Assembly (NCBI GenBank): GCA_031556065.1
Contig: JAVBTR010000017.1
Location: forward strand, 1 to 64,000
Source of the DNA: JAVBTR01 sp031556065
Lineage (GTDB): Bacteria > Bacillota > Clostridia > Christensenellales > Aristaeellaceae
Reading direction: 5' to 3'
DNA length: 64,000 nucleotides
Shown: positions 22,495-32,202 of the stretch, in pieces
Position numbering within the stretch: position 1 is the stretch's first letter
Layout: each line of letters begins with the position of its first letter
Position numbers and translations under genes: made by a program
The notes under the pieces: model-generated
Told to the model about the DNA's origin: nothing
The model's database searches: none
Seen by the model: the letters and a program-made list of their open reading frames with translations, nothing else

Positions 22495-25440
22495 CTATTT
22501 TACTTCCAGCCGGAAGGTGAGAATTTCAAAAGGCTTGATTTCCAGGCGAATGGCGCTGGCAGTAAAGCTGTCGCCGATGGCGTTTTCCATGAGATCACAT
22601 GGGGTGACGGTGTAATTGCGATTCAAGGTAACTTCCATTTTTTCATGAGCGCCATAGGGTTCATACACCCGCAGGATTTGCCCATTGCCATCTTCGGCCT
22701 GCTTTAAACTTTCAACGATTGCGCCCCGAACATGCATCGTACTTGTGCGCATGTTGGCGCTTTCACCTGCTAACATGTGTAGAGGGATATTAAATTCATA
22801 TGCTCTTTCTTTGACGAGGCCTATCTTTTCATTGCCGTTATGGGGATAAAGCGCATAAGACAACGTATGCGTTCCTTTATCCGTCAAATCTGAAGGATGA
22901 TGCTGTGCCCTGAGGATGTTCATATCCAGCACGCTGCCCTTAACCCTAAAGCCATACTTGCAGTCATTCAAAAGCGCTATGCCCCAATTGCTCTGCGAAA
23001 GGTCAATCCACTTGTGGCCGCATACCTCAAACTGCGCCTTATCCCATAGGGTGTTTTCATGGTTGCTGCGGTGGATCAGGCCGTATTGGATATCATAGCC
23101 CGCCCGGTCGGTAATGACTTGCGTATCAAAGCAGGTGCGCAGCATCTTATCACTTTCCTGCCAATCGACCTGCACGTCAAAAGTAAGGTATTCCATGTCT
23201 TCACCCAGACGAATCTTCACATCGATAGCGGAATTGCCATAGGTATAATGCTGCAGGCATACAGCCTCGCACCCTTCCAGCTGGAAGCTTTGGCTTACCA
23301 GCGCAAAGTGTTCCGGCGGTCGGTCGGTGTATTCGATGGCGATATCCCAGCAATCGGCGTTTTCCTCAGTATACACAGCATATCGGTTGGAAGGTGCTTT
23401 AAGCGTTTCACGGCCGAGGCGCTTATCAAAGCAGCTTACCAGCGCACCGGTCCTTTCGTCGAACGCGGCCCTGATAAATTGGTTTTCCAGCGTCAATTCA
23501 CCCGCAGCAATGGAAAGTAAACCAATCCTTTCCCCCTGCCCACTGATATAGCCCAATGCAGGCACTGTTACGCGGTAGAACCCGTCTTCCCGTTTGACAA
23601 CCGCGCTTCGCTCCCAGGATAGACTGTTAAAGATGGCTCCGCAACCGCCTGTAACCCATTGCATCCTTTCCTCAATAAGGTTTTCGATCTGCGCCAATAG
23701 AATACCGTAACGATCAATTGACTCGGTATACACGCGTTGGATGGATGAGCCGGGCAAAATATCATGAAATTGATAAAGCAGCGCTTCCTTCCACATACTA
23801 TCCAGAATCTCTTTCGGATAATCGCCGGATAGCACGCCCATAAACTCCAACTCCCGCAAGGCGATTTCTATCTTGCGGTTCGCTTTCTTACTCCGGGCAG
23901 AGGTGGTAAAGGTGCCCTGATGGCGTTCCAGATACAATTCGCCAGTCCATGCAGGTAGCCGCTCCCAGCTCTTTTCACGAAGCCGTTCCAGCATGGGCTG
24001 CGCCTGGCCCTGCACGCAGGGGCAAAGGCCGTATAAATTTTTTACACGCTTGGCGGCTTCCAGATGCTCCATACCGGGCCCGCCGCCGCCATCGCCAATC
24101 CCGAAGAGGATCAATGCCTCATCGCAGATGCCATTTTCAAAATAGTTTTCCTCCGCCATCCGAAGGCCGCGGGGCAGGATGGGGCTGTTGTAGGTTTCTT
24201 CAGGAAGCATATGGGTAAATATTTCGGTACCATCGATGCCCTTCCATCGAAAAGACTGATGGGGAAACTTGTTATGCTGGCTCCAGGAGAGCTTTTGGGT
24301 CATGAAAACATCACAGCCGCTTTTTATTAGGAGCTGAGGCATGGCGGCATTGTAGCCAAATACATCCGGCAGCCAAAGTACCTTAACGTCAGCATCAAAC
24401 TCACGCTTGAAGAATTGCTTGCCGTAAAGGATCTGGCGCACCAGCGCTTCACCGCCGCTAAGATTGGTATCTGCTTCCACCCACATGCAGCCTTGGACCT
24501 CAAAGCGCCCCTCCTTCACTTTTTCCTTTACCCGCTGATAGAGCCCCGGATGGTCCTCCTTCAGCCACTGGAATTGCTGGGGTTGGCTTGCGCCGAACAC
24601 ATAATCGGGATAGCGCTCCATCATAGAAAGCGCGGTGGCAAAAGTACGGGCTGTCTTGCGGCGGGTTTCCCGCACAGGCCAGAGCCAGGCTAAATCCATA
24701 TGGGCGTGGCCGATGGCGGTAAATTGCAGCGGCGCATCCCCGCCCTTCATGGCGATGAGCTTTTTTGCCGCTTCCTCCAAATCATCATAACCGCCATCGT
24801 CAAAGGAAGTGACCTTGGTGCAACCATCGTACAGGGAAAACAGAATCTGGTTGTACCGGGCGGTTTTTTCATTGCTGCACTTGAGATAATCCACAAGCAC
24901 GATCAGATCATACATCAGGTTAAAAAGACGTATGTTCCATAATCCCACTTGGGCCATCTGGACGCGGCCTTCATTGCGCATGACGCCGAACAGGTCATTC
25001 TGCGCGCCATCCATCCATACATCGATTGCAGCGTCTGCCACACCCTGATCCTGGTAGGGGTATACCCATTTGCCCGGCTTGCCAAGCGAAAAATCATACT
25101 GTGAATCCACACAAGTGATGCCCTGAAGGGGTTCACCATTGGCATCAACTATCAAGCCCTCGCCGCTGACGTCGATAAGCAAAACGGTAGGCTTACCCTC
25201 GCAAGCAGCCGGTACTGTTCCTTCAAAATGAAACCAGCCGCAGTCGAACACATTGCTGCCCCATTGGTCACCTTCTCTTAAATGCAGTTCATTGCCTTGG
25301 GTGCGGTTGGCAAAATCCACCGGCTCCGCGGTGGTATAGCAGGTTATATTGAGCGGAGCTACAGGGGTGAATACCAGAGAACGCACCTTTTCGACCATCT
25401 GTGTTACGGTGCGTAGATAACGGTTTTTCAAATAAGGCAT
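22495..25440 (-). CDS. GH38-family alpha-mannosidase
   Basis: This 981-aa glycoside hydrolase family 38 enzyme removes alpha-linked mannose. The catalytic domain shows the zinc and nucleophile motifs of the family: GHAHMDLAWLWPVRETRRK (about residue 250), WVEADTNLSGGEALVRQ, and KVLWLPDVFGYNAAMPQLL (about 360), where the Asp of WLPDVFG is the expected nucleophile. GIGDGGGGPGMEHLEAAKR and the helical FHDILPGSSI region are also typical. No signal peptide is present, so it acts in the cytoplasm on imported oligosaccharides. AAGGAGG lies seven bases before the ATG. It is a member of the seven-gene minus-strand operon starting at 31780. Confidence 0.95.
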   Translation of the reverse strand: MPYLKNRYLRTVTQMVEKVRSLVFTPVAPLNITCYTTAEPVDFANRTQGNELHLREGDQWGSNVFDCGWFHFEGTVPAACEGKPTVLLIDVSGEGLIVDANGEPLQGITCVDSQYDFSLGKPGKWVYPYQDQGVADAAIDVWMDGAQNDLFGVMRNEGRVQMAQVGLWNIRLFNLMYDLIVLVDYLKCSNEKTARYNQILFSLYDGCTKVTSFDDGGYDDLEEAAKKLIAMKGGDAPLQFTAIGHAHMDLAWLWPVRETRRKTARTFATALSMMERYPDYVFGASQPQQFQWLKEDHPGLYQRVKEKVKEGRFEVQGCMWVEADTNLSGGEALVRQILYGKQFFKREFDADVKVLWLPDVFGYNAAMPQLLIKSGCDVFMTQKLSWSQHNKFPHQSFRWKGIDGTEIFTHMLPEETYNSPILPRGLRMAEENYFENGICDEALILFGIGDGGGGPGMEHLEAAKRVKNLYGLCPCVQGQAQPMLERLREKSWERLPAWTGELYLERHQGTFTTSARSKKANRKIEIALRELEFMGVLSGDYPKEILDSMWKEALLYQFHDILPGSSIQRVYTESIDRYGILLAQIENLIEERMQWVTGGCGAIFNSLSWERSAVVKREDGFYRVTVPALGYISGQGERIGLLSIAAGELTLENQFIRAAFDERTGALVSCFDKRLGRETLKAPSNRYAVYTEENADCWDIAIEYTDRPPEHFALVSQSFQLEGCEAVCLQHYTYGNSAIDVKIRLGEDMEYLTFDVQVDWQESDKMLRTCFDTQVITDRAGYDIQYGLIHRSNHENTLWDKAQFEVCGHKWIDLSQSNWGIALLNDCKYGFRVKGSVLDMNILRAQHHPSDLTDKGTHTLSYALYPHNGNEKIGLVKERAYEFNIPLHMLAGESANMRTSTMHVRGAIVESLKQAEDGNGQILRVYEPYGAHEKMEVTLNRNYTVTPCDLMENAIGDSFTASAIRLEIKPFEILTFRLEVK

Positions 25441-25461
25441 ACATAAACCTCCTTGCGTGTT

Positions 25462-26466
25462 TTAAAGAAAATCCCGAACACGAACCATATGTGTATCAAT
25501 GATCTCAGGATTTGAGGCGCATAAATCAATGACCCGCCCGCCGCGAATGCTTTCTTCCTGGCAGGCATGATAGCTGAGAAAGCCATCAAAGCCCATCCGA
25601 ACGCCGCAATATATACCTGAGAAATCATTTTCATGGTCGTGGCCAAAGAAAATGCCCTTCACATCGCCGCGCTGCAATATGGTGGAAAACAGGCCAGAGT
25701 TTAACTCTGAACAGGCTACTGCTTGCCCCTGGTATCCCTTAAAACCGCATTCGCTGCGGTTCTTTGCAATGAGTGCCATCTCAGGCAGGGGGATGTGCAT
25801 ATACATCATTGCGGGGATTTTTCCGCCATTGTATGCTTCAAGCATTTCCGAGGTCTGCCAGTACCACATAACCTGGGAAAAGTGGATGGTGCCTTCGCTT
25901 CCGCCTGAATTATTATGTTGCGGCAAAACAACGGTGGTATCCTGCGGCAAATGGTATTGCTGACAGAATTGCTTTAATCCTCTATGGGAATCCAAGCCGA
26001 ACACATTAAACAGGATCTTACTGCCCGTGTGATCCCGGATGGGCAATACATAGTTCCCTGTGCCGCTCACGTCCCGGGGGCCTGTTTTGGACACACAATG
26101 GGGATAGCTTTCATATATTGGCTGCTGCGCCTGATTGGCTAACCCAAAGTTGTTGTCGTGGTTGCCGTAAACATGGGCCCAAGGAATGCCGGCCCTTTCC
26201 AATGGCTCGCAAAGGGTGTCGAGCATATCACGAAGCTGCTGTTCATTTTCGACATGAATAACACCGGGGCCTGCTATATCGCCCCCCAAAAGAACCAAAT
26301 CAGGCTTGGTGCCCTTTAGCAGTGCCTCCAGCGCCGCAGGTGTTTTGAGGCTATACCCTACGCCGCCATGAATATCTGAAACCATCAAAATCCGGAACTT
26401 TCCCCTTGCGTTAAACCTAAGAGACAGTTTGGAATAGAGTGCTTCATACAGATGCAATTGCTTCAT
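25462..26466 (-). CDS. Dcr2/PAP29-like calcineurin-type phosphoesterase (paralogue 1)
   Basis: This 334-aa cytosolic phosphoesterase has dimetal motifs MVSDIHGG, LLGGDIAGPG, HVYGNHDNN, MYMHIPLPEM and FFGHDHENDF. The combination NSGLFSTILQRGDVKGIFFG and the late GGRVIDL is that of the Dcr2/plant PAP29-like group rather than bacterial nucleotidases. Related copies stand at 40739, 44982 and 56620 in this window. Its ATG overlaps the stop of the upstream glycosidase by four bases. The group has no settled bacterial substrate; dephosphorylation of phospho-sugars released from the glycan is a context-based guess. Confidence 0.85.
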   Translation of the reverse strand: MKQLHLYEALYSKLSLRFNARGKFRILMVSDIHGGVGYSLKTPAALEALLKGTKPDLVLLGGDIAGPGVIHVENEQQLRDMLDTLCEPLERAGIPWAHVYGNHDNNFGLANQAQQPIYESYPHCVSKTGPRDVSGTGNYVLPIRDHTGSKILFNVFGLDSHRGLKQFCQQYHLPQDTTVVLPQHNNSGGSEGTIHFSQVMWYWQTSEMLEAYNGGKIPAMMYMHIPLPEMALIAKNRSECGFKGYQGQAVACSELNSGLFSTILQRGDVKGIFFGHDHENDFSGIYCGVRMGFDGFLSYHACQEESIRGGRVIDLCASNPEIIDTHMVRVRDFL

Positions 26467-27590
26467 ACAGATTCACCTGTTATAAATGCGTGCCCTACAG
26501 CTTCATACGCAGGCTTGGGCGTGCCATCCATACGGATGAGCCCCCATGACGTTTCGCACGGGCAATCGCACTGTCCGCACAGGAAACACTTTTCACTGTC
26601 CTGCCAGCAATAGATGACTGCCCCTCCCACGGCGGGATGGGATTGCAGCATGGGCAGGATTTGCCTGTAAAAGAGTGCTTGGCCTTCTTCTGTGTGCGGT
26701 ATTTCCGCAGCGCATGGCCATTTTTTTAAAAGATGCGGAAAGAAACTGATAAGGCACTGCTCCCAATCTCCGGGGACGGCATTTCTTAGAATTTCGGAAT
26801 ATACGCTTGGCAGCGCGGTCAGCATCTGATCGGGATGGCTAAGCGCGTCTGCAAGGCCTAAAAAGCCCAATGTCCTCAGATGGGCTTCCATTTCCTGCCG
26901 GTCAATCCCCTCATCTCCCCCAACAGAGGCAAAGCCGAATTCCATGAGAATGACGGGCTTATGCAGCGTGTGATAGATAAGATCGACTTTTTCCCGATAG
27001 CTATCTATGCCGCCTTCGCTCCAGGTGCCGTCATAGCAGTCCAGGCCAATATAATCACAGGGTGCCTTTTCTTCGATTTGCGCGCACAGCGAGGCCCAAT
27101 CATGGTTCACGCTGTTATGTCCGATAGCGGCAGCGGGGTTCCCCTGCGCAAGCCCATGGATGCAGGCAATGATAAAGTCCTTTGCCTGCTGAGCGTTTAA
27201 AGGCGCGCGGAAATGCACAATGTGCATTTCATTGGTAGCCTGCCAGCAGACGGGCAAATCCGCAAAGTCCCGAGCCAGAAATGCGCAAATCCGCGTTGCT
27301 TCATAAAGCCCCTCCGGCGTTTTAACATCAATACCATGGTTGATGAAATGTTTAGGATAGGGCGTAACCAAGATGGCGGAAAGACCATTTTGGGCATCTG
27401 TCTGGCGTTCTTTTTTGAATTCCTGATAGCGGGATGTGATGTTGCCTTGTTCGTCAAAGGGATAAGGAACATCCACGCGCACCCAGTTCAACCCGGCTTT
27501 CTTCAATAGGGTATGGTTGCCCCTTGGATGGCAAACCCCTTGAATAAAACCGCCCGTTTTTTGATAAAGCGCCGTACAAATCTCTTTCAT
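26463..27590 (-). CDS. clan-A-like TIM-barrel glycoside hydrolase with a cysteine cluster
   Basis: This 375-aa protein has the layout of a retaining clan GH-A barrel: GLNWVRVDVPYPF near strand 1, the acid/base candidate Glu in CWQATNEMHIVHF (about residue 165), and the nucleophile candidate Glu in PVILMEFGFASVGG (about 240), then AVIYCWQDSEK. No family can be fixed by eye. Unusually, a dense cysteine run CFLCGQCDCPC lies just after the last strand (26556-26588), which looks metal-binding. No signal peptide is present. It overlaps the phosphoesterase gene downstream by four bases and starts 12 bp after the serine hydrolase. Confidence 0.7.
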   Translation of the reverse strand: MKEICTALYQKTGGFIQGVCHPRGNHTLLKKAGLNWVRVDVPYPFDEQGNITSRYQEFKKERQTDAQNGLSAILVTPYPKHFINHGIDVKTPEGLYEATRICAFLARDFADLPVCWQATNEMHIVHFRAPLNAQQAKDFIIACIHGLAQGNPAAAIGHNSVNHDWASLCAQIEEKAPCDYIGLDCYDGTWSEGGIDSYREKVDLIYHTLHKPVILMEFGFASVGGDEGIDRQEMEAHLRTLGFLGLADALSHPDQMLTALPSVYSEILRNAVPGDWEQCLISFFPHLLKKWPCAAEIPHTEEGQALFYRQILPMLQSHPAVGGAVIYCWQDSEKCFLCGQCDCPCETSWGLIRMDGTPKPAYEAVGHAFITGESV

Positions 27591-27602
27591 TGCGTTTCCT
27601 TT

Positions 27603-28748
27603 CTATAAGCAGTTATCTACCATTTGCATCAATGGCGGGATAAACAGGTGGTGCTCTGCGGGAACCCGCTGAATGCCCAGCACCGTGGTGCGCTTTTTTA
27701 CAGGGTCCACACGCAAGGTGGTGCCGCCCATACCGTTCCAGCCAAAGGCGCCCTGATGCTCATGATACTTTGGGTTTTTACTTTCATCCATCAGTGTGCG
27801 CACCATATAACCATATCCATAACCCGAGCCGTATTCGCCAAAATCCCGGTCAAGCTGCGCTGATGTAAGATGATTTTGCGTCATTGTTCGTACCGTTTCA
27901 GGCCTCAGCAGCCCATTCCCTTCTAGCCGGAGCATTTCACCAAATTTCATAAAATCATCCACAGTCGCATACAGCCCTGATCCACCCATTTCGATCTGTG
28001 AATCATCCATTGCGGCAAAACCGCTCATTTGATGGCGGGGCGTAAACCGGTTCTGCTCATCAACCTGATAGAGCGTGGCTAAATGAGGCGTATCAGGCTT
28101 GGCAATTTGGAAACCGGTGCTGAACATACCCAAGGGGCGGAATATTTCTTCCTCCATAAACTGACCAAGCTCCATCCCCGTGGCTGCCACCACCACCCCG
28201 CCCAGCACATCGGCGCATAAACCATACATCCATCTTTCCCCGGGTTCAAAGCACAGCGGACAGGCGGCGATGCGCCTGGCCATGTCAAGCGTGGTGGTGG
28301 GGGAAGAACCATCACCCATTTGCGCAAGATAGGCCTTTGATACGTTATCCCTTCCGCCGGAATCGGGATAGGGAATGCCGGCAGTCATCGTGAGAAGGTG
28401 ATGGATGGTCAGGGGCGTTTTCGCCCTTTTAGCAGTGCCATCAGCGTGCATCACATGCAAATGCTTGTATTCCGGGATGAAGTCTGATACCGGGCATTGG
28501 GGCGAGAGCTTGTTCATATCCCAAAGCTTCATGATTGCCGCAGCCGTAACTACTTTTGTCATAGAGAACATGCGCATGAGGGCACTCCGCTCAAAGGGCG
28601 CAGGGCGATCCTTGCTCAACTGCCCCGCGCAACCCCAAAATGCCTCCGCGCCATCTTGATAGACCAGCGCGGATGCGCCAACCGCCATGTTCTTGTTGAC
28701 AAACGAATCCAGCAGGGCTTGTATCGGGTGTATGTTTATATCCTTCAT
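27603..28748 (-). CDS. beta-lactamase-fold serine hydrolase (class C / esterase type)
   Basis: This 381-aa serine hydrolase has the catalytic SxxK in MFSMTKVVTAAAI (Ser62, Lys65). The second motif is around YGLCADVLGGVV, where the usual Tyr-x-Asn is replaced by Tyr-Gly-Leu, and the third is near GAFGWNGMGGTT. The protein lacks a signal peptide, so it is a cytosolic esterase, amidase or transacylase rather than an antibiotic-resistance enzyme. In this operon it may remove acyl groups from imported sugars (inference). Two shorter serine hydrolases (39790 and 57899) form a separate subgroup. Confidence 0.85.
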   Translation of the reverse strand: MKDINIHPIQALLDSFVNKNMAVGASALVYQDGAEAFWGCAGQLSKDRPAPFERSALMRMFSMTKVVTAAAIMKLWDMNKLSPQCPVSDFIPEYKHLHVMHADGTAKRAKTPLTIHHLLTMTAGIPYPDSGGRDNVSKAYLAQMGDGSSPTTTLDMARRIAACPLCFEPGERWMYGLCADVLGGVVVAATGMELGQFMEEEIFRPLGMFSTGFQIAKPDTPHLATLYQVDEQNRFTPRHQMSGFAAMDDSQIEMGGSGLYATVDDFMKFGEMLRLEGNGLLRPETVRTMTQNHLTSAQLDRDFGEYGSGYGYGYMVRTLMDESKNPKYHEHQGAFGWNGMGGTTLRVDPVKKRTTVLGIQRVPAEHHLFIPPLMQMVDNCL

Positions 28749-28773
28749 CCTTTTTACTGACCTCCCTCCGGCG

Positions 28774-30528
28774 TTATGGTTGGCTCAAATCATATTTCAA
28801 ACGCAAAAAACATGCCGCAGTCCAGCCTTGCTCCTGGCTGCCTAGCCCTTCGCCGGTCTTGGAATTGAATAATTCATGTGTCTTGCCGTCCGTTTGGATG
28901 ATGGCATACAAGCGTTCCCGCGCAGCGCGTGCCTGTGCTTTGAATCCATATTGATCCAGTACTTCCAGCATTAAATAGGCAACAGGGATCCACGTAGGGC
29001 CGCGCCACCAGTCTTGGCAATCGTAGGCCGGATGGCTGTAAGCAACGGATGGGAAAGGAATCTCTGCGTAAAAGTGCTCGGCAGAGAGCAAGGTTTTTTC
29101 AATCATGGCGTGTTTTGCCGTTTCATTGATCGCTACGCCCGCCCACAGAGGTAAAAAGGCCGCAGGCGTAAGCACATCCAACTGTTTCCCGGTTTCCACA
29201 TGCACATCAAAGAAGAGATTCCTTTCCGGATTATAGCATAGCGCGATGAGCCGCTGTGCCAATGTCTGCGCTTTTTGCTCCCACGCGTCCCCGTCATGAT
29301 TGCGTTCCAAGCGATAACAGAGGCTGCTTACATAGCGCATTTGGCGGATAAGGTAACTGTTCATATCAAGCGCCAAAATGGGGCCATGATCGAAACGGGG
29401 CGAATTATCCCAGCCGGTTTCAAGACCATTGTCTGTTTCGATCAAGCCGTATTTCGTCATACGGTTATTAAGCCACCATTGGCAGTTTTGCGTAAGGGCA
29501 GGCAAAAGAATCGCGCCAATGTCCTCATGGCCGGATATTTTCTCCAGCCGCTCGGCTGCCCAACCAATGAGAGCGGGCTGTGCCTCCTCCGGGCGGCTCC
29601 ATGTGGAACAGATAAATTGAGGCATCTTACCGTCAGGGCGGAGGTTAGAGGTTAACTGCAAAAGGGAGTCTCGCGCCAAGGCCGGGTTTAAAAGCTCATA
29701 CGCGAGATTCTGGAAACACGAATCCCAAAGGTAGTGCGTGGGGTATGTCCCCCTGTTTGGAAAAGCTGATATGTATTGGCGAAGCTGGCCGGGAGCCTTG
29801 CACAGATTCATCAGCAAAGGGCGGATGGCATTTGAAAGCGCTTTCGCTTCGCCGCAGGAGCTTATTGGGAGATCGAGTTCTTTTGTGCATTCAAAAATCC
29901 AGCGATTCGTTGCCTCCATGGCGTATTGAATGCTATCCGGCGCTCGATTAAGTTTGGCCATCATATCTTCTTGCGAAAAGGAAAGGCACGCAAAGCATAT
30001 TGCAACCAATCCATGATGCTTGGAATCAGGTAATATGCGAATGCTGCCATCCTCAATCTGTGTGATTGATCCGTGAATCGCCCGAATCCCCATTAAATAA
30101 GCGCATTTTTTATCGGGATCGCGTCTGTCAGTAGAGCGAAAATAGCCCTGAAGTAAATGAAAATGAGGATTTGTGTCGGCGGTCCACTGCTGTGCTAAAT
30201 GCATACCGGGTTGGCGGCATAAGGCAAGCCCCTCTTCGCCGTGCCAATCCATGAGGAAGGAATCCGTATCATAAAAGGCAAGGGTTCCGTCAAAATGCGC
30301 TGTTTTGTAATGAAGGGAATCCACCTTCTCAATGCAAACCCCATCGGCTGGCACTGAAAAGAAAGGCGCGTAAAGCGTGCTGGTCTGCCGATTATAATGG
30401 ATGTAGAGCGCACCGCTATGGGCATCAATACCCATATTGGAGTAGAGCGGACTAAAGGATTGTGACGCGCCGCAATAGCAAAGCCCTTGATTTAAATACT
30501 CAGTGAGACGATCCGACGTAATGTTCAT
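28774..30528 (-). CDS. GH63-like (alpha/alpha)6 glycoside hydrolase
   Basis: This 584-aa cytosolic enzyme has a beta-rich N-terminal domain and a C-terminal (alpha/alpha)6 barrel of the GH63/GH37 clan. Marks are HYLWDSCFQNLAYE, LETGWDNSPRFDHG (with the expected catalytic Asp) and DWWRGPTWIPVAYLM. Family relatives cleave alpha-glucosides, alpha-mannosides or mannosylglycerate. An open frame extends to 30546, but AAGGAGG lies six bases before the ATG at 30528. The gene overlaps the end of the MFS transporter gene by 29 bp. A near-perfect catabolite-repression-type palindrome lies inside its coding region (29833-29846). Confidence 0.85.
   Translation of the reverse strand: MNITSDRLTEYLNQGLCYCGASQSFSPLYSNMGIDAHSGALYIHYNRQTSTLYAPFFSVPADGVCIEKVDSLHYKTAHFDGTLAFYDTDSFLMDWHGEEGLALCRQPGMHLAQQWTADTNPHFHLLQGYFRSTDRRDPDKKCAYLMGIRAIHGSITQIEDGSIRILPDSKHHGLVAICFACLSFSQEDMMAKLNRAPDSIQYAMEATNRWIFECTKELDLPISSCGEAKALSNAIRPLLMNLCKAPGQLRQYISAFPNRGTYPTHYLWDSCFQNLAYELLNPALARDSLLQLTSNLRPDGKMPQFICSTWSRPEEAQPALIGWAAERLEKISGHEDIGAILLPALTQNCQWWLNNRMTKYGLIETDNGLETGWDNSPRFDHGPILALDMNSYLIRQMRYVSSLCYRLERNHDGDAWEQKAQTLAQRLIALCYNPERNLFFDVHVETGKQLDVLTPAAFLPLWAGVAINETAKHAMIEKTLLSAEHFYAEIPFPSVAYSHPAYDCQDWWRGPTWIPVAYLMLEVLDQYGFKAQARAARERLYAIIQTDGKTHELFNSKTGEGLGSQEQGWTAACFLRLKYDLSQP
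29833..29846. promoter_or_regulatory. cre-like palindrome inside the GH63-like gene
   Basis: TGAAAGCGCTTTCG matches the CcpA cre consensus at 13 of 14 positions (TGAAAGCGCTTTCA). It lies within an operon for sugar catabolism, where internal cre sites can block elongation. It could be chance. Confidence 0.4.
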
Positions 30529-31780
30529 ATGACCCCTCCTTGGCAATTGACAAACCCTTCATCGCTTGGATCGGGCGTTTTGTTCCGGACAAATAGACCG
30601 CTATGGCGCCTATCAGCGCAGAAACGGCCCAGGTGAAATATATCACGGAAGTCCCCTCTGTTTCATAGATCCTTCCATTTATGACGCCGGCTAGCGCGGA
30701 GCCTATGTATACGAAACTATCGATTAAGCCCGCCGCCAATGCAGAACGCCCTATTTTATCGTACTCAAGAGGGACCATTGTGGTTAAAAGCGGGCTGAGC
30801 CCAAATAAGCAGGCGCAGGAGAATCCCATCAGCAGCGCGGCTGACAGTGCGCCTTTTCCCGAGGGGAGAAGCAGGCAAAAGGCCGCGCAGGCTAAATTCA
30901 TATAGCCAACAACTTTTCTAATATTGCGGTTGCCGCGGCGGGTAAGATAATAGCCCAACAAAATGCCAAGGGCATTTACCAGTGGGATAATCAATGAAAA
31001 AGCTGTTGCAGATAGCGAAGAGCTGCCCATAAGGCCATGGAGAATTTCGGGCGCCCAGGTAATAATACCATCCCTTACAAAGCCGTATAGAATACATGCG
31101 GGCAGGATCAGCCCAAAGCCTGTGGCAGCAAATGTACGAAGGGTCGAGGAAACAGCAAAGCTTTCCTTTTTGCCGACAAGCGCTTTGGAGGGGGCTGCAC
31201 CAATTTTCCGTGCTGATTGCAACAGATGGAAAACGATGATGATAGTCGGTACCATCACCAAAGCAGGCGCAATAAAAGAGAGCTGCCATCCGACGGCGCT
31301 AATGAGTAAGCCCGAGATTGCCCATGCGCCTAAATGGCCGATGATGATTGCAAAGGAATGAATGAAGTTGGCCTTTCCCCTTTGGCGCTCCGTATGGAAA
31401 CACAAGGCAAACAAGCGCACGATCGGCGTCCAGAGCATTGATTGAAACGCCCCGTTGAGCATACATAGTGCCATGAAAACGCCGAAGTTTGGGGCAAAGC
31501 CCATCAAAAGGTTGCAAAGCCCTGCACCTATCAAGCTAATTAGCATATGGCGTACAGGGCTGATTCTATCGACGATGGCGCCGTTGATCATCTGCCCGGC
31601 AGCGTAAACGATGGCAAAGGCTGTCTGCAGTAAACCCGCGCTTGCCGCGGAGATAGAAAACGCATCCATTACGCTGCCCAGTGCGGCTGAAAGATTCAAT
31701 CGATTCAGATATGTTGCGGTATAGGCGATTACCGTACCAAGCAGGATTTTCCGTTGCTGCGTGGAAAAAACGTGTGTCAT
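30500..31780 (-). CDS. MFS transporter, probably for organic or sugar phosphates
   Basis: This 426-aa transporter has about 12 transmembrane helices. The opening GTVIAYTATYLNRLNLSAAL, with an Asn-Arg in helix 1, and the loop GAIVDRISPVRHMLI resemble the OPA/GlpT-like branch of the MFS, whose members exchange glycerol- or hexose-phosphates. It is the first gene of the minus-strand glycan operon, with a good promoter at 31829-31857, and overlaps the GH63-like gene. A phosphorylated sugar as substrate would fit the many phosphoesterases around it (inference). Confidence 0.82.
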   Translation of the reverse strand: MTHVFSTQQRKILLGTVIAYTATYLNRLNLSAALGSVMDAFSISAASAGLLQTAFAIVYAAGQMINGAIVDRISPVRHMLISLIGAGLCNLLMGFAPNFGVFMALCMLNGAFQSMLWTPIVRLFALCFHTERQRGKANFIHSFAIIIGHLGAWAISGLLISAVGWQLSFIAPALVMVPTIIIVFHLLQSARKIGAAPSKALVGKKESFAVSSTLRTFAATGFGLILPACILYGFVRDGIITWAPEILHGLMGSSSLSATAFSLIIPLVNALGILLGYYLTRRGNRNIRKVVGYMNLACAAFCLLLPSGKGALSAALLMGFSCACLFGLSPLLTTMVPLEYDKIGRSALAAGLIDSFVYIGSALAGVINGRIYETEGTSVIYFTWAVSALIGAIAVYLSGTKRPIQAMKGLSIAKEGSYEHYVGSSH

Positions 31781-31828
31781 TCTTGCAACCCTTTCTTACA
31801 TACGCAATAAGCAATTGTTTCTGCAGCG

Positions 31829-31857
31829 ATTATATAATGAAAGAAAAGGCACGGCAA
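31829..31857 (-). promoter_or_regulatory. promoter of the minus-strand glycan operon
   Basis: On the minus strand, TTGCCG (31852-31857), a 17-bp spacer and perfect TATAAT (31829-31834) lie 48 bp before the MFS start. The divergent gap 31781-32202 holds no gene. I did not find an equally clear promoter for the plus-strand ABC genes. Confidence 0.65.
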
Positions 31858-32202
31858 TGATGATTTGCACGAAGAATAATGAATTGTGGCGTATTTGATG
31901 AATCTGTTTAAAGTAAACCGTTAAGGCGGCTATTCTAAAGGGCGGTAAAGACATAGATGACGGGTGAAAATTTAAATCAGGGGCGCGGGATGTCTTTGGT
32001 GAGATAAAAGAGGCCATAAAGCACATGAATGTATCGTTCTGCAATAAAGGAATCTGTTGTTTGGGACAAATTCTTCATACATGCTCGTTTTCGTTATTGA
32101 CCGCATATGCAGCTGATGATATCTTTTTTTCATAAACATAACCCGATGCCCGGAAACACTGCATCATAATAATGCATAATACTACGGAGGTGCTTTCGTT
32201 TA

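Noticed and set aside
27603..28748. Antibiotic-resistance beta-lactamase
   Set aside because: No signal peptide, a changed Tyr-x-Asn motif and a glycan-operon setting point to a cytosolic esterase or amidase.
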